DNA of 64,000 bases from Paragonimus skrjabini miyazakii (taxonomy: Eukaryota; Platyhelminthes; Trematoda; Plagiorchiida; Troglotrematidae), in NCBI GenBank assembly GCA_014338405.1, contig JTDE01022146.1:1-64000 (forward strand), in the 5' to 3' direction. The position numbers and the translations under genes were made by a program. This document shows positions 12,093 to 23,050 of this stretch, piece after piece. The notes under the pieces were generated by a model, which did not search any database, had not been told where the DNA came from, and saw nothing but the letters and a program-made list of their open reading frames with translations. Numbering within the stretch: the stretch's first letter is position 1; the number at the start of each line of letters is the position of its first letter.

Positions 12093-13010
12093 ACCGGTAA
12101 TCTCAGTTTTTGTTCACCAGGATTTCGCTTATCTGATTTCAGTTGTCCGTATAACGGCTTCTTTGGAATATGATCATCGCCCATCTGACAGACGTGACCT
12201 AGCCAACAAAGCTGATTGAGCACCAGGATGGTTTCTATTCTGTCCATGTCCGCTCGTCGCAATATCTCAGTTTTCGGAACCATGTCCGACCACCGAATAC
12301 CCAAGATGCTCTTTAGACAATGCAAACGAAAACAGCCTAGGTAGCGCACATTCCGCTGATACACTGTCCACGTTTCACTGACGTACAGCAGTATAGACAG
12401 CACCAATGAGCGGTAAACACAGAGCTTAGTGGCCGTCTTCATACCGCGGTTCCTCCAGACACATCTTTCAAGATGTCCGAAAACAGCATGAGTCTTCATC
12501 ATACAAGCTCTTAAATCGCGGTCCGCAGACAAATCTGTCGACAAATTGCTATCCAAGTAACAGACGTCCGCATAACTGTCAACAGCATCTCCATAGGTAG
12601 GGATTTTGGGGGCATGTGCAGGAATAGCACCTCCGCTCAGAGACGGCTGAAGAAAAAATGTCTTACCTATGGTGATATACAATCCGAATTCGGATGCCGT
12701 GTTCGCGAAAGTCGTGACCAGTCGCCGTAGTCTGTCTTTACTATGTTCAAACGGCGCACTGCCATTTACGAATAAAAGCCTGTGCATCGCCGAGGTAAGT
12801 GACCGACTTGAGGCGCCGAAACCTCGAATATTCAATAGGGGTTCATTCATCCGGTACTCAACCTGAACGCCCTTCACCCCAAGCCGCGGAGGGCAACTGT
12901 TAGCATGACAATCAGACACTAAATAAGTATGGCTGGGGTTAGGACACAACCCTGCTTCACGCAAGTAACTATATCAAAATCATCAAAGGTCTACCGACAT
13001 AATTGTATCT
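12093..13010 (-). mobile_element. Second-family APE-type LINE, RT C-terminal half
   Basis: The long minus-strand ORF (12071-12964) encodes the RT core to thumb of an APE-type LINE different from the RTE-like copies. Blocks: VQVEYRMNEPLLNIRGF; LLFVNGSAPFEHSKDRL, where the canonical FADD is FVNG (12761-12772); TASEFGLYITIGKT; SYADVCYLDSNLS; FGHLERCVWRNRGMK; KLCVYRSLVLSILLYVSETW; YQRNVRYLGCF; LNQLCWLGHVCQM; IPKKPLYGQLKSDKR. Just upstream, in another frame, TFDDFDIVTCVKQGCVLTP supplies the VKQGC motif, so there is a frameshift near 12950. Both catalytic Asp of the core motif are lost, so it is inactive. It stops at the repeat at 12092. Confidence 0.85.
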
Positions 13011-13034
13011 TCAGCCTCACAACGAGACTGGACC

Positions 13035-13641
13035 TTGCCACGATGTGACGGCTTGCGCATCTCGATGACCTATTGGGCTAAACTGGACGGTGTGGCCACC
13101 ACACCGATAGAGTCACTCGTGCCAGGCAGGCCAATAGGTAGAGGTCTGACAAACCAGTCTCCTGGTCCTCCAGGTTGGGGTTGGAAGAAGGTTAGCATCT
13201 TTTTCGGAAAAATGTGCCAGTTGTGGTACACTGCCACTCACCCGCTGCCTTGCGGTATAAGCTTTTGAACCAAAGGCTTTGGTTGAGAACCCTAATCGTT
13301 CTCCTGTCTAGGTCCGAGCGCCCTGGCAGTATCTCAGCTCACACACAACCATGAATAGTCACAACACCAGTAATTCCATACTGCATCGGCCGTCTCGCAG
13401 TATAAACCGGGTCGCCCTATCCGCTGCATACAGCAGGGTGAATAGGCAAAAACATACTGCTGCTTAGCCCTCCCCCACTGTCCTATCAAATTTAGTTCTC
13501 AGGCCCCTCCCGACCTCCATTTCTGATAGTTACTCCACAGGTCCCATAACAGATGTCGTTAACCGTGGTAACACTGAGCCGGTAAGTTCCGTCTCTTGCC
13601 ATTCAGTTTCATGCCTCTCTCATCCCTTGCTTAGATCCAGA
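13035..13641 (+). mobile_element. 5' leader of the RTE-like LINE at 13642
   Basis: Precedes the endonuclease ORF. A short ORF (13035-13268) includes ESLVPGRPIGRGLTNQ and GPPGWGWKK. Two blocks within about 13262-13480 resemble the leader of the LINE at 27940-30190: AAGGCTTTGGTTGAGAACC against AATGCTTTGGTTGAGGGCC, and a later block around ACATACTGCTG. Whether this leader is translated is unknown. Confidence 0.6.
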
Positions 13642-14266
13642 ATGCGAATTAATGTAGGTGCCTTCAACGTTCGCACTCTAAAACAGATAGGTCAACAGGC
13701 CGCTCTTGCACGAGCGTTAGACTCATTGCATGTGGATGTCTGCTGTATCTCGGAAAATAGAATCCAGGACAGTAATCAGCGTATGGAAATAACAGCACCC
13801 GCATTGTCTACCCGATACTGCTTATACACTTCGGGTGACTCCACAGCCGCTGTTACAAGTCAGACTGGAGTAGGTATAGTCCTTAGCTCGACGGCCGCAG
13901 CCTCATTGATAGATTGGATTCCTGTTAACAGTAGACTTTGTGCCGTCCGCTTGGCAGGTTCTGTTAAGGTCAGCTCTATACGCAAGACTTTCAGAAATTT
14001 ATTCATTTTGTCTGCTTACGCTCCTGCTGACTGTAGTGACGTCGGCGTCAAAGACGCGTTTTATTCGGATCTAACCTCTCCCCGTCGATCGACACGTGGT
14101 TCTGGTATAGTCATTCTGGCGGGAGATATGAATGCCCAGGCGGGTCGTCTTGGTGACGTCGAATCTCGTTTAGATGGCAAGTTTGGGATAGCGTCACATG
14201 GGTCAGATAATAGTGGACGATTGTCGCAGTTGTGCGCTGAGTATAAGCTATTTTTAGCCACCACTG
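13642..14266 (+). CDS. APE-type endonuclease domain of an RTE-like LINE (partial)
   Basis: An open frame starting at ATG 13642 (an upstream TTG at 13627 is less likely) runs into the assembly gap. It encodes an AP-endonuclease-like domain that nicks target DNA for target-primed reverse transcription. Visible motifs: MRINVGAFNVRTLKQIGQQ at the N-terminus with the metal-site Asn; SENRIQD, with the catalytic Glu in the family's SETRI motif; VGIVLSSTAAASLIDWIP; SRLCAVRL; ILSAYAPADC; and VILAGDMNAQAGRLG with the D-x-N pair. The C-terminal SDHALV-type motif falls in or beyond the gap. It is the only LINE endonuclease here with no stop or frameshift over 200 codons, so this is a young copy or one under recent constraint. 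Confidence 0.85.
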
Positions 14267-14366
14267 NNNNNNNNNNNNNNNNNNNNNNNNNNNNNNNNNN
14301 NNNNNNNNNNNNNNNNNNNNNNNNNNNNNNNNNNNNNNNNNNNNNNNNNNNNNNNNNNNNNNNNNN
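14267..14366. other. Assembly gap (100 N) inside the LINE
   Basis: Exactly 100 N, the conventional size for a gap of unknown length. The endonuclease enters on the left and the extreme RT C-terminus follows on the right, so the missing sequence may be far longer than 100 bp (most of the RT). Confidence 0.95.
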
Positions 14367-14715
14367 AGTTGGGTCAAACCACGTGGTGGTCAAGCAACAA
14401 CGTGGTCACAAAATATGAAGACCTTGACTGCTCCATTGAGCAAAGTGGGTATGTGTCGCCTGCCTGGATGGGGTCTTCGTGATCACTCAAACCGCTGGTT
14501 GGGGACGCTATCCGAGATGGCGATGTGTCGCAAGCAATGGCGTACCTGTATTCATACCATTTGCGCTTCTTCCTCTTAGTCTTCTCTCAATAATTTTCAA
14601 ACTTCTTAGTAGCGTTTTCTTCTAAGAAATTCCACGTCACTGTTGAGGTGAACGGCGGCCCGAGCCACAGTACCTTTTGGTCAGGCTCATGGCTGTTATG
14701 ATGATGATGATGATG
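14367..14715 (+). mobile_element. RTE-like LINE: RT C-terminus and 3' end with (ATG)n
   Basis: After the gap one plus-strand frame reads VGMCRLPGWGLRDHSNRWLG, TLSEMAMCRKQWRTC and closes at TAG near 14578-14580. This is the conserved C-terminal LPGWG.RD..NRWLETL..MA...QWR block of the family. A short 3' UTR follows and ends in six ATG repeats (14698-14715), as expected of RTE-type elements that end in short tandem repeats. Together with 13035-14266 this frames a single element, provided the gap hides the RT. Confidence 0.75.
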
Positions 14716-14857
14716 TTTAGTGGTTAGGTCCCCTCCCCTATCTTTTTTCCTTCTCTCTTCCTATGCAGGGTTTTTTCTTCTTCTTCGTGGTTGTGTGGTA
14801 GCTAAGCATCAATGTGAGCCACTGATGTATTGCTGTCTATGATGATGATGGTGATGG
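14716..14857 (+). repeat. Solo LINE 3' tail
   Basis: Non-coding sequence matching the tail at 8760-8910: a polypyrimidine stretch, a cttctctcttcctatg block, a ggtagctaagcatcaatgtg block, actgatgtattg and a final (GATGAT)n-like run at 14839-14857. No RT precedes it except the separate LINE end at 14715, so it appears as an independent tail fragment. Confidence 0.6.
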
Positions 14858-14869
14858 TACACCTCGGCG

Positions 14870-15105
14870 TTTAAGCGACTAAAAGTGTAGGTCGATTTGC
14901 TGATTCGATCGCACCGTTATAGTCTAGAGATACGACAGTTGTTGGCTGGTGGTACGTACGACGCTGCTCTAGAATGTGATGAAGAGTTTAAATATGGCCA
15001 GTACATCCTCGTCCAGGACGAAACCCTGTCTGTTCTTCCCTGATGTTTGCCTTCTTAACGGTAACGAGTCGACGAAGTATGTTGGATGCTAACTTTGGAG
15101 TATAG
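14870..15105 (-). mobile_element. RTE-like RT fragment, antisense
   Basis: Minus-strand translation gives TPKLASNILRRLVTVKK, then IREEQTGFRPGRGCTGHI with a stop replacing the expected residue, TLHHILEQRRTYHQPTTVV, and SLDYNGAIESANRP. This is the GFRPGRGC...LEQR...VVFLD segment of the RTE-like RT. Only about 80 residues remain; both ends are truncated. Confidence 0.7.
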
Positions 15106-18084
15106 AGGTATACTAGTGTTCGTAAGTGTTCGACAGTTGTTTCAGACGTCTCATAAAAACATCGTGAACACCTAGGTTTACCCGCGACAGCCGTGGAGGT
15201 CTCTCAACACTCACGCCGGTGCCGCCAGCAACATGAGCTTTCCTGTTTCTTCCATCTTGATACCTTGGATTATTTGAACCTGAAATATTCCTGAAGAACG
15301 TTGATAGTTTGCAACAGTGTCGGTGTCTTTTTTTCAAACTCACTACTTGGAACCCTGAAGTCTTACAGTAGTACTAATCGCGTACGGTATCACCCGTCAC
15401 TCAACATACATCGGGTCACTCTATCTATTTTCCTGGCAAGACATTATCGTCATGGACAGCAGTGCATCAGTTGATGTTTGGTTATTAACCAGACGTGGCT
15501 GGACGAGCTCCATCTGAGAAACAGGATGGGTGGTCGAAAATTTGCTACTGCTGGTCCCTCCATGGTCCTCTGCAGCCCGAGTCTGAGACCCTCCTTGAGC
15601 CCCATATGGTAGTGCTGATGGAGGACTTACTACGTGCATTTATGTGAGTAGCTGTCCACCAGTGCACGCGAGATATACGTCCAGTTGTCAGCTAGCCGAA
15701 CTCACCGATCCGTTTTCTGTCTGCCTGAATGGTGCTAACCGTGTGTAATTAATTTATTAAACCTACATGTTTATGTGCGTACGTGTTTTCTCCATTGTAA
15801 GTTAGTTACTGAACTAACATAAAACCTCTACGGCAGTATCTTGATACTGAAAATCTATGCCATTTTAATTCTATGCTTACCTATACGAAAACGTTGCTTT
15901 CGGTTGCCTTCACAACTCTCGACACACCACGAAATTTTCAGCAAAATTCGTTAATAAGATTGTTAATTGTTCACGACTTTTACGAACACGCTGGCGTGGG
16001 CATTAATGGTTTTATTACACGTACTCCTCTATCTTTCCCCGATTATTGTTACAATGGGGTATCACCACACTGACTTTAAGAAATGGTGTTAGTACAGTGT
16101 TCGTTCATGAGCATCTCTGTTTATCGGGCAACAGAACGTTTACTATCTGAAGGGAAAGTAATTCTAACTTGGGATAAAGCTTGCTTGATGGTTCGACAGA
16201 GAAGGTATGGCAGAACCCGTGTTGTCAGCTCCATCTGAAACCGATTTCGGAAGGAAACGTGGGTGTACGAAACAGAAAGGTGTTTACACTGTTATGGTAC
16301 TCTGCTAATTACCCAACTGCCGTGGGCTATCCTCGTGGGGGCAGATTGTCTTGCTTGTGTTTGCCGCTCTATGACTTCCACCACACTCATTGAATCAAAC
16401 GAAGTTGAAGCGGCTGTAACAGACGTTATTCTATGTGAAATTAACTACAAAGGTTTTGAAAACGTTCGGAGTCGCTCTCTACACTGTCTATCTGTAGACT
16501 GAAGGTCCCTAATCACAATGGAAATTGACACAGGAACATTCTTCACCTTGCTAACCAACTGGGGCTTACTTTGGTGGCTTCCTTTATGGCACTCACGCCT
16601 GCAAGCCTTTCCAGTAACCTAATATTCAGTTGGGACGCAGTGCAAAATCTCTCAAGCTTCTCTTTTCGTCGTGCAAGTTGGTGGTCCAAACTTATTGGAC
16701 AGACGTTGGTTTGAGCGAATGACTGATACGTAAGTTATCAAAATACCAGACGCTTTGATGTAACGGTGTGACGTACTACGAGAGTATGGTGATATTTGGT
16801 GATGGGGTCTTTGGAAAGTCAATTGATTTATAGGCTAGTTCAATACTTCGGCTTACGATTCGTAAAAGGTTTTCTAAAGCTTTGTCCGAAGGTCGAGGTT
16901 GATCTAGAATGACGAGCCGTCATCAGTCTGGTTCAATTTTTCGGCTTAGCAACACTTACTGTTCCGATTCAAAACCCCGGTGAAACGTAGGTATATGTGC
17001 CGGTTACAAACTGACGACAAATTACGCTTCCGCTGCGAAACATTACCGCATATCTTAGATGCAAGTTTCATATGTTAAAATAACGGACGAAATTTTACCA
17101 AAGTAGACGTGAACCGCGTCCGTTCGCCAGTCAAGCTAAATGGATCTTCGTGTCTTCACATATTCCTACTGCATACGATTATTTCCATTCAACCCCTTGC
17201 CATTCGCGGTCTTCTTACCGACATTAGGAAACCTGACTAGACATTCTAAGCGTATGTGCTTTTCTTGACAGCATCCTCATATCTGGTCGCAACGATTCTT
17301 AAAACATTAATGTGTTTCTCTGCTTTAGAAATATAGAGTCAGAGATGAAAGCATATTTTCTTCTCGGGGAATGTGCAATATCATGGAACATATATGGATT
17401 GGGTTTCATTATGAACAAAATTAAACCAGTTCCGGAGGATTCAGAAAAGTGACAGGCCACAATTTCTTCTTAGCATGTTGGTTCACTGTCACCGTTTTTT
17501 GCCATCCACGGCCACAGTACTTGTATCTCTTCACCTTTTGTTACTAAAGGACACAAAGTGATGTTGTTCTCTAGTCGGGCAACAGGATTTGGGATGCACT
17601 AACATACTCATCGTGAGGATTGACCTTTTGGTTCATTGTGATCCACAAAAACCACCTGCATTTCGACGTTATTCTCCATTCCAGGAATTGGGCTGTCCGT
17701 TAAAATGGACGATGGAATGTTGCGATCAATTACTTTTGCTTTGTGAATGTTAATGTCAGCGGAGACAACTTCCAACTTGAATCAATAGGCTTTAGCTGTA
17801 GTATCCGTTGTGAAAAGTGTCATCACTGCTTGTGGGCCAGGTTTCTTCAGATATCTGTCAATCGCGAACCGTGCATCGCCTTATTAAGAGAACCTAAAGC
17901 AGCTAACCAGATGGTCTCAGAACCTATGCAACGTTGGACACCATTCTTGTCAGCGTACACGTGGGGAATACCGCGTTTTTGGAAAGAACAACATAACGGA
18001 TGCATTCAATGGTTTATCGCCGAAGAAAATCTCCGAATTATCGCATAGGCTGTCTGAAGTAGTTAATCAGACGTCTTAATTTCG
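15106..18084. other. Intronic stretch with no assigned element
   Basis: Minus-strand ORFs at 15113-15343 and 15421-15639, and a plus-strand ORF at 17743-18048 (101 codons), show no recognisable motifs. A short antisense stretch near 15445-15480 resembles the LINE tail block (ctgctgtcc, gatgcactg) but is too short to call firmly. Confidence 0.4.
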
Positions 18085-18292
18085 TTTATAGTTCGTCGGT
18101 TTGCTTGCAAAGCGTAGGCACCGTGATGTTGAATGGTTGATCACATAGGGTTGTTTTCAATAATCAGGTCCGCTCTGTTATCCTTCCTTTTCTATCTAAA
18201 GCTAGTTGTTTTCTTGGCTGTATGGTTGTTAAGCATCAACGTGAATCACTGATGTAGTATCTCTGATGATGTTGATGAACATGGTGATGAAT
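18085..18292 (+). repeat. Solo LINE 3' tail
   Basis: Matches the 8690-8920 tail: cggtttgcttgcaaagcgtaggcaccg, gatgttgaatg, a pyrimidine-rich block, tggttgttaagcatcaacgtg, actgatgtag and a terminal gatgatgttgatg run. No RT coding is readable immediately upstream. Confidence 0.6.
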
Positions 18293-19023
18293 CCACTGTC
18301 TAGCTTAGATTTTAGAACGTGTACATACGTCTATCTGAGCTTGCGTCAAGTTTTTTTTATTCCATGAATGGGTCTAATTGGGTTGTCAGAATCCTACAAT
18401 TGTACCATACACACAAGAGTGAACTAAGGTTGACTATCCTGAAATCCATGGTGTCACTACCACAAACGAACGTTACTTTTCGAATCGCATAGTGCATACA
18501 TTTTAGTGTGTAGGATGAGAGGACCAGCGCGCAGTTACTTTTAGTGGCCATATTTTGACTGCAATATCCGAGAGTTGGTTTAATGGTGTAGGGGTTACCA
18601 ACTTTCTCAATAGAATGGTTCACCAGTTTCTGTAAACCCAATGATCCGTGGAACTGTATACATGTCACTTTCAATATTTCGGTGCCATTGGTAACAATGG
18701 ACACCCATTTATAATCGATACATATCTCAGCAAGATCAAACTGTACAAAGTATCGCACTCTACAGCAGAAGTCATGATGCAGACTGCGTATGTGTTGTAG
18801 TACATTCGGCCTTTCGAAAGCTAACGTCAGTGATATTGATGCTGCTTTTACCGGAACAGCCTTTCCTGAATTTAGTGCCTTAAATGGAATTCAGTCCATC
18901 GAAACGGCCCCCTCTCCTTCAGTGCTGGGTAGCCTAGCCTCAAAAAACAATGAGCAACCTCATTAGGAACCAAATTGAATCGTTCCCTTCTTAGTTATCA
19001 TGTAAAAACCTTTCTGGACTGCC

Positions 19024-19034
19024 GATTTAACGTT
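19024..19034. repeat. Left direct repeat flanking the inverted repeat dimer
   Basis: GATTTAACGTT(T) here against GATTTAGCGTT(T) at 19683-19694, with one mismatch in 12. This is consistent with an old target-site duplication. Confidence 0.5.
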
Positions 19035-19420
19035 TCAAGTTGAACATCACCCACAATTGATCGCAGCTGTCGCATCCACATAGACTTTCCAGTCGGCCCC
19101 TTTCGAAAAGGAGCACTAGACTCGAGTTTTGCTTTCATTAGAGCTCGTCAGTAGTGTATATCGTTGCCACGACCGGGACTAGAAATCCGGCCACGCTGTT
19201 CATGAAGCAACCATGTTTACCACTGCGCCATTGACCTCACGTTAGGCACGACCGAATTATCATATGTGAACGCTCAACCACTTTCGCTTGTGAGTTATGA
19301 TCAGGTTGCCCGATCGTCTCGAAATGGAGACACAGTTACTGTCTGTTAACTCCAATCGATAACCCCGCGATTAGGACTTCCTAGATAGGTCGAGATCTCC
19401 GATCTCATTAAACCTGCTAG
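19035..19420 (-). repeat. tRNA-like repeat, minus arm of inverted dimer 1
   Basis: Reverse complement of the repeat body: gttgaacatcacccacaattg, ccagtcggcccctttcgaaa, actcgagttttgctttcatt, then gggactaga, where the B box would be GGACTTGAACC, and CCACTGCGCCA (19220-19230), the reverse A box. Past the A box it continues through gaattatcatatgtgaac and cttgtgagttatgatcaggt to about 19420. It therefore includes the extended 5' part also seen at 11757-11868 and, diverged, at 51036-51240. Confidence 0.75.
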
Positions 19421-19437
19421 GCGATATTTTAGATTGC

Positions 19438-19682
19438 TGATGAGTAGTCGGGGATTTGGCGCAGTAGTAAACACGGTTGCCTCATGAACAGCATGTCCGT
19501 GGTTCAAGTCCCGACAGTGGCGATGATATGCACTACTGTTGAGCTCTGATGAGAGCGAAACTCGAGTTTAGTGCTTCTTTTCGAAAGGGGCCGACTGGAA
19601 AGTCTATGGGGATACGACAGCTGCGATCAATTGTGGGTGATGTTCAACTTGAAATTAACCAAATCCCCGACCACTCATTAGT
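19438..19682 (+). repeat. tRNA-like repeat, plus arm of inverted dimer 1, with terminal inverted repeats
   Basis: Begins ATGAGTAGTCGGGGATTTGG (19440-19459) and ends CCAAATCCCCGACCACTCAT (19659-19678). These ends are inverted complements at 19 of 20 positions. Inside are A box TGGCGCAGTAG (19457-19467), B box GGTTCAAGTCC (19501-19511) and the usual body. The left end is thus the reverse complement of the family's 3' terminus joined directly to the A box, a fold-back structure. Confidence 0.75.
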
Positions 19683-19697
19683 GATTTAGCGTTTGAA

Positions 19698-22554
19698 CGT
19701 TGTCTAAAAACGAAATTAATCCAACCACTACCTGAGCCTCGACATTGGTTAGAAGATAGGCAAGAAAAATGAGAGAAGTACGGTTGTAAAACGGTTAAAC
19801 GTAACTTTCAACATGACCCAGTTTTCATCAAATTTCTACATGACAAATTCCGGCAACTGGAATAGATTTGTAATATTGCTGCACAGACAGTCATTGTTGA
19901 ACTAACTTGATGGACGCCTGGTCGAGCGTCAGAGTGCTTGTGTGTGTCATCGTCAGAAATCAGTTAGAGTACTGACACAAATGTAATTTCCGTAAACGGG
20001 ACAAACCGATCAACGTCTGTTTAATCACTTGGGCTACTTGATACGTGAAAGCAAACTGGTTGGGCATTACGAATCAGGATAAGTCAGTCCTATCCAATCT
20101 GTAGACGGGTGTGGTCGCACCGGTGGATATCTCAATATGCTTGTGTGCGTGTACCGGATATTTGTGCGCTCGTCTGTAGATCGATCTCATCAATTCGTTT
20201 TTCTCTTAAGTGATCGATGTTAAAAGTACACCATTCCTTCACCAGGTGTATTTTCCCTGCCGAAATCCAGCTACGGACTGGCTAATTCATTTGAGCTGCA
20301 TAGGACTTTTATCGTCCTATAACACAATTTCCCGCACCTCTTACCCAGACCACAAAGCGAGCATAGCTAACCACGGTAACATTGTCATGGTACGTCCATC
20401 ACTTCCAGCCAACCTTTTGGTTCTAGTTGTCCGCCACTTATATCTCTGGTGCGTCTGTACCCTAACGCACATCACTTCTAGAGTGTTAGACTCACTGCTC
20501 AGCGTTTACTAATTTTCAAAGACTAGAATCTAGTAATGTTTGGCTCACATAACTAGTGGCTTTCGAGTTGTACGCGATACTGATTTCACACTTCAGCGGA
20601 CTGTATAGCAGCAGCTGTCGATCAGGGTAGAGTAAATTTAACCCTCTGTAACCCTCCGAACCTTTTTCATTTAGTATACTTATATTCCTACAGATTACAG
20701 TGATAGCGTGTCAGAGATTCCCTTATGCAGGTCAGAGTGTTTTAAGGTTGCCATCTTCTCGACACTAGTCTTAGTTGGGTCTATTAACACTCAAACCGGC
20801 TGATTAAGCGATGCTGAAATTCGTTTATTAAACAAACCATGCTACGTCATACTGCTTGAATAACGATGGACCGCTTTTGCAATTCTACGCCGAGTACTGT
20901 TTAGTTTTTTGATGGTTTGCACGTCATTGTTCTATTTGGTTCCCCCTGGTGTGAGCCTGATCCCATCACTATTAACTGACGTCACTTTTGTCACAAGCTT
21001 GGACCAAAGTTAGCCACATCACAGTTTGCTACGGTGACGAAGTCGTGTGCAGGAATGCTGGCGGCATTGGTCGGCCTGTTGCTACTCGGATCACGTGTTA
21101 ATTTATATAGAAGTATCTTCGTTTCGACTGTAACCTACAAACCGGTTCAAGCTGTGGACATAAACTAGTCTTCGATCCAACTGTACCAATCAGCTATCAA
21201 ACGAGATACGTCAGAATACGGACCTCTGTCCAATCAGATTGCGGATATTATCGTTGGACATATCTTTAGAAAGCTATTCGTTTATCTTGTTCCATTTGTT
21301 TCGGGTCTACTTATACTTTAAATCGCTGAGTTTATGCGCATTCCCTCAAAATCCCCGACGTGCGTCAATCGATTCCGACCGACAGCGAATATTACAAGGG
21401 TGATCTTCACAGATCGTTTACGAAAGGATCGCGAAGCTCGATGATCAGAAATTTGGACCAAAACGGGATTAGCTGCTGCATCTAGAATTTCCCAACATCC
21501 AATGCAAAACGACCGAAGCAGAGGTTTACTCATATATAATCGGCAATGACTTTTGGAGCTTTGGGTGGAGCACTTCCAATTGCAGTTCAGCTAACCATCT
21601 GCACTGTTTGTCCCGTTTTGTGAGCTAGGTTTTGCACCGCGGTCTGTGTCTCATGGGTCTTCAGCAAAAGCTGATATCAAATGACAATCCGAATTATTGA
21701 GTACCGTAAAACAGTGGTTTCTGGCGATCTTCTTCCGGTCTGTTTTAAGAGTACTAAATACGTGCTCACTGGAAACTTGTCCATTTTACCCGATAGCATT
21801 TGTCCGTTCCGTTCTTCAGGACTTGGGATTTTGAAAAGAGTCCCTCGTCCTTGAAGGAATCGGTAGTCATTATCATATTTGAAAAAGTTCTCAGTGTATG
21901 AATCGGATACCAAGGAATCAGTCTGATTTCGGTTACATTTAGGCTCCACAGGTTATCCAAAAAACGTGAAAAGTGGTATCGTACGAAGCTGGTTGGAATT
22001 CACACAAACTGTAGACGTTAATCAAATCTTCTCCCTTTATCAGCTGTTCGAGCAGTGTCATGTCTACCAGTTATTAATATGTTTTTAGATCCGCGAGAAT
22101 CCTTCGATTCTATCGGCGAAGTTATTTTTTGGGATTACTTTTCGAGTAATTGGATATTTGGTTAACGCATCTATTGTGAAAATCGGTTGGATTCGGGGCC
22201 TGTAGCAGACTATATCTGCCCTCCGTCGTCTCTAATTTGGCTGTGAAACTTTGTCCCATATCTTCTTTTCTTCAACGTTTTAATGGGGGATGTCTTGAAT
22301 AAAGCTCTGAATAGTCCAACCAGGAATAATAATATTGATCAGGTAGTCCAATGCGCGCTAAGTCGCTTAACCATTTAAACCTCACGATGTTGCATTCGCT
22401 TCGTACAGTCTAAGTGCACACCACCTCAAGACTGGTGCTGTATTCATTGTAGGTGGCCATAGTATGGATAAGGTTGAAGTTTATTTTTCACTTTGAGGAT
22501 TGCATTTCAGTTGGTTAGAGCATAGGAGGAAATTTTTGGGTATTCCTGATCGTC
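19698..22554. other. Intronic stretch with no assigned element
   Basis: Only ORFs of 60-100 codons without recognisable motifs, for example 20210-20512 (plus) and 21677-21960 (minus). Nothing supportable. Confidence 0.45.
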
Positions 22555-23050
22555 GTAGGCAACCATGCATCAACGGTTGACACTTATGTTTAGCTGCTAC
22601 ACAATCACGGAGAGAAGCCCCAGTTAGGAAACAAAAGAAAATAATGATTGGGATCTAACAAACATTCAGAGTGAAGGTGTATTCCCTTTACAAACGACAG
22701 CCATGCTGTAAGTGAAAGTTGGACATAATCAACCGGACAGCCTTCTTGTGGTTTTCATCACGCCATGTCATTAACTGCATGTTATTTGTAGACCATTTAG
22801 CTAAATAACAGCAACATTCACGTCGTTGAGGTGGATCATTCACCATCTGTCCTAGCGTAAAAGTCCAGCCCAAGAAATGAGTCAGATTAATAGTGGCTAA
22901 CCTTTTGATAATTAACTTTCTTTCTCTCTGTGTCACGTAACCATTTGTCCATATCACATCTTACAGCAGTCAGCAGCGACGTCGGTAAAATTTGGTTGAT
23001 ATGGCAGACGACCAGCTTTTTTTCAGCACATTTAGATATGCGCATCCTTA
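22555..23050 (-). mobile_element. RTE-like LINE 3' end, antisense, degraded
   Basis: On the minus strand, a frame near 23000 reads NFTDVAADCCKM, a stop, YGQMV. A second (22688-22957) reads KRLATINLTHFLGWTF, LGQMVNDPPQRRECCCYL. Together they trace the family's FTD.AADW.K..GGQM.TW...KRLATV...LPGW....L..M...QWRECC C-terminus. Lower coordinates (22560-22620) hold the tail block ccgtgattgtgtagcagctaa on the minus strand. Stops and frameshifts throughout. Confidence 0.65.

Noticed and set aside
14061..14418. ORFs spanning the N block
   Set aside because: Translation across unknown bases has no meaning; only the parts on each side are used.
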